Assembly: GCA_903927415.1 (NCBI GenBank)
Contig: CAIYMZ010000169.1
Coordinates: 1 to 6,225, forward strand
Length of the DNA: 6,225 nucleotides
Reading direction: 5' to 3'
Source: an uncultured Alphaproteobacteria bacterium
GTDB taxonomy: Bacteria; Pseudomonadota; Alphaproteobacteria; Rickettsiales; UBA1997
Below the pieces are notes generated by a model. That model made no database searches, was not told the DNA's origin, and saw only the letters and a list, made by a program, of their open reading frames with translations. The position numbers were made by a program, and so were the translations under genes. Numbering within the stretch: position 1 is the first letter of the stretch; the number at the start of each line of letters is the position of its first letter. This document shows positions 1-5,403 of this stretch, one piece after another.

Positions 1-12
1 ATTGTTAAAATA

Positions 13-222
13 ACCCCAATAACGCTTAAGGAATCTGTCCAAATACCACAGGCTCTAATCTGATTTTGATTGTCACCCCGCACTTGTTGCGGGGTCCATT
101 TCGTCACAACCAATAAAATCGTGTCTTTGACGAGATAGACCCCACAACAAGTACGGGGTGACAACCGAGATGAGATTTAGAGCGCATAACACTGAAGCTA
201 ATTTTTTTAAGCGTTATTGGGG
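13..222. mobile_element. MITE-like nested inverted-repeat element (element 1)
   Basis: The ends form a perfect inverted repeat: taaccccaataacgcttaa at 11-29 matches the reverse complement of 207-225. The direct repeat TTAAAATA occurs at 5-12 and again at 223-230, just outside the CCCC/GGGG ends, as an 8-bp target-site duplication would. Between the ends lies a second inverted pair (72-96 and 138-162), and weaker pairing links them (GCTCTA at 52-57 with TAGAGC at 178-183). There is no room for a transposase, so any movement would need a trans-acting enzyme. The element ends 14-17 nt beyond the ftsK stop codon and could also serve as a transcription barrier. The structure is visible directly; mobility is inferred, and an 8-bp AT-rich direct repeat could arise by chance. 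Confidence 0.65.
72..162. repeat. Inner GC-rich inverted repeat of element 1
   Basis: Arms 72-96 and 138-162 (25 nt each) are reverse complements except at two positions, both transitions. They enclose a 41-nt loop. The left arm is itself a small hairpin: ACCCCGCA at 75-82 pairs with TGCGGGGT at 88-95 around the loop CTTGT. The right arm has lost part of that internal pairing. The same module recurs near 5239-5308. These runs of G and C stand out against the AT-rich surroundings, as expected for a dispersed palindromic repeat family. No T-run follows the stem on either strand, so it is not a textbook intrinsic terminator. Confidence 0.8.
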
Positions 223-238
223 TTAAAATATTTTGACT

Positions 239-2476
239 TCACTCTTCAATCACCTCTCTTTTTCCTGAAAGATTAGGCGCAGTTACAATTCCCTGTTCTT
301 CCATTTTTTCAATCAATGTCGCTGCACGATTATAGCCGATGCGGAGCTGACGTTGAACATAACTGATTGATGGTTTTTTATCACGACGAATAATTGCCAC
401 TGCTTTGCTGTAAAGATCTTCGTCGCTGCCGAAAGAATCATCATCGCCAGAAATTACTCCAGCAATTGGAATTGGCACTTCGAATGAAATTTTTTCCCCT
501 TCGCCAAACTCACTGACATCCTGATTTTTGATAAAATTTACGATATTTTCAATTTCAGTGTCGGAGCAAAATGGTCCGTGAACACGTGTCATCTTGCTAC
601 CACCAGACATGAAGATCATGTCGCCTTGTCCTAAAAGCTGTTCAGCTCCCTGCACTCCCAAAATTGTTCTGCTGTCGATTCGCGAAGTAACCTGAAAAGA
701 AATTCGTGTTGGAAAATTTGCTTTGATCACACCAGTGATCACATCAACTGACGGACGTTGAGTTGCCATGATGAGATGGATTCCTGCGGCACGCGCCATC
801 TGAGCCAAACGCTGCACCGAGCCTTCAATTTCCTTGCCCGCGACCATCATCAAATCCGCCATTTCATCAACGATGACCACGATGAATGGTAATTTTTTCG
901 GCTCGAATTCGATCTCTTGGATGATTGGCTGACCCGTTGAGGCATCATATCCAACCTGAACTTTACGCGCTAATTTTTCGTTGGACAAAATCGCTTTTTC
1001 AGCTTTTTCATTGTAGCCGGCAATGTTGCGCACAGCGAAACTCGACATCAAACGATAACGCTCTTCCATCTCACCAACCACCCATTTGAGCGCGATCACA
1101 GCTTTTCCTGGCTCGGTTACGACGGGGGAAAGTAAGTGCGGAATGCCATCATAAATTGAGAGCTCAAGCATTTTTGGATCGATCATTATGAATTTGCATT
1201 CATCGGGGCGAAGACGGAAAAGCATCGATAAGATCATCACATTCAGACCAACAGATTTTCCCGAACCAGTGGTTCCTGCGATCAATAAGTGAGGCATTTT
1301 AGCCAGATCAGCAATCATCGTTTCACCACCGATATCTTTGCCCAAAATTATCGGCAAAAAATTTTGCGAAAATTTATATTCTTTGCACTCAATGAGTTCG
1401 CGTAAAAAAATCATTTCACGTTTTGGATTTGGCAATTCAATGCCGATCGAAGTTTTCCCAGAAACCACCGCAATCCGTGCCGAGACTGCACTCATCGAGC
1501 GAGCAATATCATCAGAAAGTCCGATCACACGCGAAGCTTTTGTTCCTGCCGCAGGCTCAAACTCATGCAGAGTCACGACTGGCCCAATTTTAGCGCCGAG
1601 AGAGGTTCCGTAAACGCCAAAATCTTCCAAAACTTTTAACAACATTTTTGACTGACTCTCGACTAAATCTTTACTAATTTTTTTATCTTTATTTTCGGAA
1701 GAACGATCGGTGAGTAAATCTGCTGTCGGCAGTTGGTAGGTTGATTTGCCTGATCTTGTAGGCTTTTTAGTTTTACTAATTTTCAATTTTTGTTTTAGCT
1801 CTTCACGCATTTCATCTGCTGTATCTTCCTCAACAGATTCAACTTTTTTAACCGCAATTTCTTCACGCGGCTGAAAATTTTGTCGCTCACTTTTGAATAA
1901 TTGTGCAAAACGCTCTAAAATAAAACGCGCGGTAACAAAATTGTAACGTGCAAAATAAATCCAATCAGCCAACGAAATTTCAATGATGATTGAGATCAGA
2001 ATAATCGAGATCATCAGCGCCAGTAAAGCTGTAGTGATTGCTGGTAAAAAAGTGATTTTTGCTAGAATGAAGTGACCATTAACTCCGCCGAGAGAATTAA
2101 ATTCCCACCAACTTGGCTGCGGTAAAATTGCGAAAAATACTGAGAAGCAAAGAATGCAAAATGGTGTTAAAATAATTTTTGGTAAAAAATTTTTCACACC
2201 AACACGACTGCTAATTTTTGTACCGATGCTAAAAATAATCAGGCAGAAAAAAAATGCGGAAAATCCTGTAAGCTGAAAAGCCAAATCTGAAATGTGGGAA
2301 CCAAATGAACCCATCCAGTTGCTGATGTGATCATTGGTTGAAATGGTGTTGAAGGAAGGATCGTTTGGATTAAAGCTGAAGAGAGCCAGTGCAAAAATAA
2401 AAGAAAATCCAACTAAAAAAATTCCAAAAATTCGCGTCAGAAGTTTTAAAATAATGCGATAGATTTTGTTCTGCAT
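239..2476 (-). CDS. ftsK: DNA translocase FtsK
   Basis: Divisome-anchored, ATP-driven double-stranded DNA pump. In the known family it clears chromosome ends from the septum and activates XerCD recombination at dif. The 745-residue protein has about four membrane helices near residues 13-35, 67-89, 98-118 and 143-168. A short charged linker follows (about 195-270), then the RecA-like motor with Walker A GTTGSGKS at 401-408 and Walker B IVVIVDE at 532-538. The conserved stretch ATQRPSVDVITG begins at 571. The C-terminal winged-helix gamma domain, which reads KOPS-type polarity sequences in the family, spans about 684-745. All key motifs are intact and the length is typical of short-linker alphaproteobacterial FtsK. 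The ATG directly abuts the TAA of the upstream cysteine-rich gene, with no clear Shine-Dalgarno, so translation is probably coupled. It is the last gene of the operon, ending beside element 1. Confidence 0.97.
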   Translation of the reverse strand: MQNKIYRIILKLLTRIFGIFLVGFSFIFALALFSFNPNDPSFNTISTNDHISNWMGSFGSHISDLAFQLTGFSAFFFCLIIFSIGTKISSRVGVKNFLPKIILTPFCILCFSVFFAILPQPSWWEFNSLGGVNGHFILAKITFLPAITTALLALMISIILISIIIEISLADWIYFARYNFVTARFILERFAQLFKSERQNFQPREEIAVKKVESVEEDTADEMREELKQKLKISKTKKPTRSGKSTYQLPTADLLTDRSSENKDKKISKDLVESQSKMLLKVLEDFGVYGTSLGAKIGPVVTLHEFEPAAGTKASRVIGLSDDIARSMSAVSARIAVVSGKTSIGIELPNPKREMIFLRELIECKEYKFSQNFLPIILGKDIGGETMIADLAKMPHLLIAGTTGSGKSVGLNVMILSMLFRLRPDECKFIMIDPKMLELSIYDGIPHLLSPVVTEPGKAVIALKWVVGEMEERYRLMSSFAVRNIAGYNEKAEKAILSNEKLARKVQVGYDASTGQPIIQEIEFEPKKLPFIVVIVDEMADLMMVAGKEIEGSVQRLAQMARAAGIHLIMATQRPSVDVITGVIKANFPTRISFQVTSRIDSRTILGVQGAEQLLGQGDMIFMSGGSKMTRVHGPFCSDTEIENIVNFIKNQDVSEFGEGEKISFEVPIPIAGVISGDDDSFGSDEDLYSKAVAIIRRDKKPSISYVQRQLRIGYNRAATLIEKMEEQGIVTAPNLSGKREVIEE

Positions 2477-2479
2477 TTA
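2474..2479 (-). promoter_or_regulatory. Zero-gap stop/start junction into ftsK
   Basis: On the minus strand the TAA of the upstream gene (2479-2477) is followed immediately by the ftsK ATG (2476-2474). The preceding bases (ccattgccaaac) contain no purine-rich Shine-Dalgarno. Terminating ribosomes probably re-initiate here, linking FtsK synthesis to that of the cysteine-rich protein. The coupling is inferred from the arrangement. Confidence 0.55.
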
Positions 2480-3130
2480 GTTTGGCAATGGAACTACCGG
2501 CAATCCCGGCAAAGTTAATATTGGCGCGTTGGTTTCTTTTTGATCTTTTTCTTTGGTTTGATTTTTTTTATCCACATCTGCTTGTTTTTCTTTTTCTTGC
2601 CGCAAAAACATTTCTGGAATTTTCACATTACCCGTATCAATCACAATTGGAGGAGCTTCCGGAACAGCTTTTTCTGCAGTTGTCGCAGAATTATTCGATT
2701 GATTAACGTTTGGCGCTGTTTGCCCCGCTGTTGCAGTTTTATTGACTAAACCACTCATGATAGATTTTTCATTCGCTTTAGCCGCTTCCTGACGCCGTTT
2801 CCTCGCCTCTGCTAAAATTTTTTTTTCCTCCTCTTTTTCGATATCAAAAATTTTTTTATAATCTTTCAACATCACACAAATTTCACCATTCCAACATCTG
2901 CCCTTACCGAAATCACAGCCATAGGTGATTGCTTGCGCGCAAACAGAAAAATTATCAAGCTTTGAATGGCATTCATCAACGCAGCTATTTCCAAATTGGC
3001 GCCAAACTCCTTTGGCATTTTCACAAATTGGACGATCATCAAAGGAAGTGGTGCGAAGTGCTTGAGAGTAAGATGGTGATGGTAAGAAAAGTAGAAGAAG
3101 TAAAAAGCGTAAGTAAAAAAAAATTTTCAT
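2477..3130 (-). CDS. Secreted cysteine-rich, coiled-coil protein of unknown function
   Basis: I do not recognise a family. The 217-residue protein begins with a clear Sec signal peptide (MKIFFYLRFLLLLLFLPSPS, then YSQA), with probable cleavage after residue 24, so it should be periplasmic. A compact domain follows with seven cysteines at 36, 50, 54, 64, 72, 79 and 85, including the motif YGCDFGKGRCW. Seven is odd, so one may be free or may pair between chains. Residues about 90-123 are a highly charged, probably coiled-coil helix. From about 125 to the end the chain is low-complexity: Ala/Asn/Thr-rich, then Lys/Glu/Gln-rich, ending in the hydrophobic proline-rich tail LTLPGLPVVPLPN. A longer start at 3184 is possible but would prepend 18 residues to a perfect signal peptide and overlap leuB by 55 nt. 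The chosen start forms a TAATG junction with the leuB stop. A cell-envelope role beside FtsK is plausible but unproven. Confidence 0.85.
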   Translation of the reverse strand: MKIFFYLRFLLLLLFLPSPSYSQALRTTSFDDRPICENAKGVWRQFGNSCVDECHSKLDNFSVCAQAITYGCDFGKGRCWNGEICVMLKDYKKIFDIEKEEEKKILAEARKRRQEAAKANEKSIMSGLVNKTATAGQTAPNVNQSNNSATTAEKAVPEAPPIVIDTGNVKIPEMFLRQEKEKQADVDKKNQTKEKDQKETNAPILTLPGLPVVPLPN

Positions 3131-3132
3131 TA
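3128..3132 (-). promoter_or_regulatory. TAATG stop/start overlap between leuB and the cysteine-rich gene
   Basis: The minus strand reads TAATG: the leuB TAA (3132-3130) shares one A with the ATG (3130-3128) of the secreted protein. This classic re-initiation arrangement, together with the signal peptide starting exactly here, fixes the start codon. Confidence 0.7.
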
Positions 3133-4236
3133 ATTTAAAATTTTTCTTAATGTTGTAACCACCTCGTCTCCCATTTGTGAACAAGAAATTTGTGCCTCAC
3201 CAACTTTTGCAATATCTGCAGTTCTGACGCCAGAATCCAAAACATTTTCTACTGCTTTCTCGATTGCATCCGCTTCCAGCATGAATCCGAAAGAATATCG
3301 AAACATCATCGCCAAGCTCAAAATTGTTGCGAGTGGATTAGCAATATTCCTTCCAGCGATGTCTGGCGCGGATCCATGGATTGGTTCGTAAAGTGCAAAT
3401 TGTTTTCCATCAGCCTGTTTTGCGCCAAGTGAAGCTGATGGCAACATGCCGAGAGATCCGGTAAGCATCGAGGCAGTGTCAGATAAAATATCGCCAAACA
3501 TGTTGCCTGTAAGCATCACGTCGAACTGTTTTGGATTGCGCACAAGCTGCATCGAAGCGTTGTCGACATACATGTGCGAAAGTGCGATTTCTGGATAATC
3601 TTTTTTGCCGATTTCGGTGACCACTTCGCGCCACATTTCCGTAGTCTCGATGACATTTGCTTTGTCAATCGAGCAAAGTTTTTTGCCACGAATTTTGGCA
3701 AGATCGAATGAAACGCGCGCAATTCTTTCCACCTCTTTTGAATTGTAGGTCATGGTGTTGACGCCTTGCCGCGAGCCATCTGCTAAAGTTTTTACGCCGC
3801 GTGGTTCACCAAAATAAAGATCGCCTGTCAATTCACGCACAATCATGATGTCAAGCCCGTCAACTATTTCGCGCTTCAGAGTTGAGCTATCCGCCAAAGC
3901 CGAAAAAACTTTTGCTGGGCGAAGATTGGCAAAAAGTTCGAGTTCTTTGCGAATGCCGAGCAGTCCTCGCTCGGGACGATGTTTATATTCAAGCGATTCC
4001 CATTTTAAGCCACCAACAGCACCGAGTAAAATTGCATCAGATTTTTTTGCGAGCGCCAAAGTTTCTGCCGGAAATGGCGTTCCAACAGCATCATAGGCGC
4101 ATCCGCCAAGAAGCGCGTTTTCGGTTTCAAATTTTTTGTCAGTATTTTTGGAGAAAAAATCGAGAATTTTTTTTGCTTGTCCGACTACTTCAGGACCAAT
4201 GCCATCACCGAAAATTAGAAGAATTTTTTTTGTCAT
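3130..4236 (-). CDS. leuB: 3-isopropylmalate dehydrogenase
   Basis: Cytosolic enzyme that oxidises and decarboxylates 3-isopropylmalate to 2-oxoisocaproate using NAD+, the third step of leucine synthesis. At 368 residues it has normal length. Family residues visible are the substrate arginines R96, R106 and R134, catalytic Y141 and K192, and the metal-binding aspartates D225, D249 and D253. The NAD loop HGSAPDIAGRNIANP begins at 287, and its D292 fits NAD rather than NADP preference. The block RPERGLLGIRKELELFANLRPA is diagnostic of LeuB rather than isocitrate or tartrate dehydrogenase. Small departures are ELTGDLYFG (usually ELTGG) and SDTASM (often SDEASM), neither at a catalytic residue. 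It starts 2 nt after the cyaY stop with no visible Shine-Dalgarno, and overlaps the next gene by one base. No leuA, leuC or leuD is present in the window. Confidence 0.95.
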   Translation of the reverse strand: MTKKILLIFGDGIGPEVVGQAKKILDFFSKNTDKKFETENALLGGCAYDAVGTPFPAETLALAKKSDAILLGAVGGLKWESLEYKHRPERGLLGIRKELELFANLRPAKVFSALADSSTLKREIVDGLDIMIVRELTGDLYFGEPRGVKTLADGSRQGVNTMTYNSKEVERIARVSFDLAKIRGKKLCSIDKANVIETTEMWREVVTEIGKKDYPEIALSHMYVDNASMQLVRNPKQFDVMLTGNMFGDILSDTASMLTGSLGMLPSASLGAKQADGKQFALYEPIHGSAPDIAGRNIANPLATILSLAMMFRYSFGFMLEADAIEKAVENVLDSGVRTADIAKVGEAQISCSQMGDEVVTTLRKILN

Positions 4237-4238
4237 TT

Positions 4239-4547
4239 TTAAAAAAATTTTTTGATTTCAGAAAATAATTTCTGCGAGATTTCTTCACCTTTTACATTCA
4301 CCCAGCTCGCAGTTTTTTCATCGAAAGAAAAATAATCGGCACCAGAAATTGGCGAAGAATACCAAATTTTTTGATTGCCGGAATTGCGGTTGATGATGTA
4401 AGTTTGCTTAGTTGCGAGCACCACAATTTCAAGAATTCCATCGGAATACTCAACATCGAGTTTAAAATTTTTATCCAACATCTCGATGTGTTCTGAAAGC
4501 TTGAATAGCTCAGTTTCACAGAGTTTTAGAAAATCTTTTTCCAACAT
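4239..4547 (-). CDS. cyaY: Frataxin-like iron-sulfur assembly protein CyaY
   Basis: Small cytosolic frataxin homologue that binds iron through an acidic surface and modulates cysteine desulfurase (IscS) activity in Fe-S cluster assembly. The 102-residue length matches the family (about 105). An acidic N-terminal helix (MLEKDFLKLCETELFKL) is followed by beta strands LDVEYSDGILEIVV (about 30-43). The hallmark block TYIINRNSGNQKIWYSSPISG (about 49-69) follows, then an acidic aromatic strand (DYFSFDE), the conserved Trp at 82 and a C-terminal helix. It is the first gene of the minus-strand operon. No convincing Shine-Dalgarno precedes the ATG; the purine run AAGGA ends 16 nt upstream, too far to be typical. 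Among alphaproteobacteria, CyaY supports a Rickettsiales-like origin. Confidence 0.92.
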   Translation of the reverse strand: MLEKDFLKLCETELFKLSEHIEMLDKNFKLDVEYSDGILEIVVLATKQTYIINRNSGNQKIWYSSPISGADYFSFDEKTASWVNVKGEEISQKLFSEIKKFF

Positions 4548-4642
4548 GATTCAAAAAATTAAATCCTTCAGTCCTCTTGAAAAATTCTGCACAAAGAAAA
4601 GAGTGAGAAAATTTCTTTAATGCAGCTCACACAAACTCAATC
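4548..4642. other. Divergent intergenic region between cyaY and the ctaG-like gene
   Basis: This 95-bp gap must hold the promoter of the cyaY operon (minus) and probably that of the rightward gene (plus). I searched both strands for -35/-10 pairs. The best plus-strand -35 candidate is TTGAAA at 4577-4582, but no acceptable -10 lies at 16-18 nt spacing. A weak dyad, GTGAG (4603-4607) with CTCAC (4626-4630), is too short to call an operator. No promoter is therefore assigned. Confidence 0.4.
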
Positions 4643-5131
4643 ATGCATCGACTAATTAAACTATCACTTCGTTTAGCAATAATTTTTGTGATCAGCCTTG
4701 CAATAATTAAGCCATTTAACTGGTTTTGCCAAATCACTCAAAAATGCGAACCATTTTATTTTTCTTATCACTTTCTTTTGCCAGAAGGAAAAAGGTCAAT
4801 CGATGTTGAATTTGGAGCGATAAATTATCGTGAAGATTTATTATTTACGGTTGATGCAGAAATTCTAGAAACAGTGGTTAACAGAAAAAATACCGTGATT
4901 TACCGCGCCAAAAATCTTTCTAAACGCACAATTTATTTTCGTCCGATACTCATGGTTGAGCCAGAATCTGCAATGAAGCATATCATTCGCTATGAATGTC
5001 CATGCTCTCGTAAATATAAGCTGAAAAAAGGCGAGGAGATAGAAATGAAAATGACATTTAGACTTGATCAAAAAGCCATTAGTGACAGCAAAAAACCAAG
5101 AAATATCAAAATTCTGTATAGGGTAAAATAA
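4643..5131 (+). CDS. ctaG: Divergent Cox11/CtaG-like copper chaperone
   Basis: Cox11/CtaG proteins are inner-membrane anchored, with a periplasmic beta-barrel domain that delivers copper to the CuB site of cytochrome c oxidase. This 162-residue protein has the expected plan. A basic N-terminus and one membrane helix (about 8-25) lead to WFCQIT with C29, matching the family's FCQVT. A beta domain includes VEFGAINYREDLLF and YRAKNLSKRTI (family: YrAtNlSd). It also has VEPESAMKHIIRYECPCS (family: VtPeqAGkYFnKieCFCF), KKGEEIEMKMTF (family: PGEsvdMPVvF) and a final IKILYRV strand. All three copper-relevant cysteines remain (C29, C119, C121), but CFCF has become CPCS and the chain is slightly short. 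It stands alone, without ctaB or coxC neighbours, and could be a diverged paralogue. No Shine-Dalgarno is visible; no alternative in-frame start exists back to a TGA at 4604. Confidence 0.75.
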   Translation: MHRLIKLSLRLAIIFVISLAIIKPFNWFCQITQKCEPFYFSYHFLLPEGKRSIDVEFGAINYREDLLFTVDAEILETVVNRKNTVIYRAKNLSKRTIYFRPILMVEPESAMKHIIRYECPCSRKYKLKKGEEIEMKMTFRLDQKAISDSKKPRNIKILYRVK

Positions 5132-5157
5132 CGCGGAATATCAAAATTTGTAAAGGG
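5102..5157 (+). repeat. Imperfect direct repeat across the 3' end of the ctaG-like gene
   Basis: The sequence aatatcaaaatt at 5102-5113, followed by ctgtataggg, recurs at 5137-5148 followed by tgtaaaggg. The two copies (22 and 21 nt) differ by one indel and one substitution and are offset by 35 nt. Copy 1 encodes the last residues (NIKILYR); copy 2 lies beyond the stop in another frame. It may be a short duplication left by insertion or slippage. Confidence 0.5.
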
Positions 5158-5164
5158 GCGCTCT

Positions 5165-5402
5165 CTTTAAATTCAGCATAACAACTGCTCTTTATACCCA
5201 TTCAAGCTGATGAAAACACCGATTTCTTTTTCAGCTTTCTGAACCCAGCAACAAGTGCGGGGTGACACTGAGTATGAGTTGTCACCCCGCACTTGTTGCG
5301 GGGTTCAGTTGTAAAAGATCGGTTTGTTCAAGTTTGAAGGGGCTTTGGTATATCTTACAAAGAGCAAAGTTCTCTTGCCTGATCTTTTAAGCATTATTGG
5401 GA
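5165..5402. repeat. Palindromic element 2 between convergent genes
   Basis: The 272-bp gap between the ctaG-like gene and the partial minus-strand gene holds no open frame of note. Most of it forms one long imperfect inverted repeat. GCTCTT at 5187-5192 pairs with AAGAGC at 5360-5365; ATTCAAGCTGATG near 5210 pairs with the AAGTTTGAAGG segment near 5330-5340; ACCGAT at 5218-5223 pairs with ATCGGT at 5318-5323; and the core hairpin is in the middle. Its right end, ttaagcattattggg at 5387-5401, matches the right end of element 1 (ttaagcgttattggg) with one difference. The left end lacks the matching box, so this copy is decayed or composite. No target duplication is evident. Confidence 0.6.
5239..5308. 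terminator. Strong 28-bp hairpin, possible bidirectional terminator
   Basis: Arms 5239-5266 and 5281-5308 are reverse complements over 28 nt with a single mismatch and a 14-nt loop. They share the CCCCGCA/TGCGGGG module with element 1. The stem sits about 110 nt beyond the ctaG-like stop and about 95 nt beyond the stop of the convergent minus-strand gene, so it could stop transcription from both sides. No T-run follows either arm, so this would not be a canonical Rho-independent terminator. The hairpin itself is certain; the terminator role is inferred. Confidence 0.45.
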
Positions 5403-5403
5403 T

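Noticed and set aside
1..238. dif site or KOPS cluster near ftsK.
   Set aside because: I found no sequence resembling a XerCD dif site; the palindromes have GC-rich cores and long loops unlike the dif arrangement of two 11-bp arms around 6 bp.
1338..1613. A 91-codon plus-strand open frame opposite ftsK.
   Set aside because: It lies antisense to the conserved FtsK motor region and has no recognisable motif.
2482..2749. Two overlapping plus-strand open frames of about 70 codons, rich in Phe, Leu and Trp.
   Set aside because: They are antisense to the Lys/Glu-rich tail of the secreted protein; hydrophobic content is the mirror of that composition, and no ribosome site or homology is seen.
3131..3184. 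An upstream ATG at 3184 extending the secreted protein by 18 residues.
   Set aside because: It would bury the signal peptide behind a basic extension and overlap leuB by 55 nt, whereas the ATG at 3130 gives a TAATG junction and a clean signal peptide.
3882..4268. A 128-codon plus-strand open frame opposite leuB.
   Set aside because: It is antisense to a strongly conserved LeuB sequence with all catalytic residues, so it is a shadow frame.
4574..4602. Dyad CTCTT/AAGAG as an operator in the divergent region.
   Set aside because: Arms are only 5 bp with a long spacer, which is expected by chance in such sequence.
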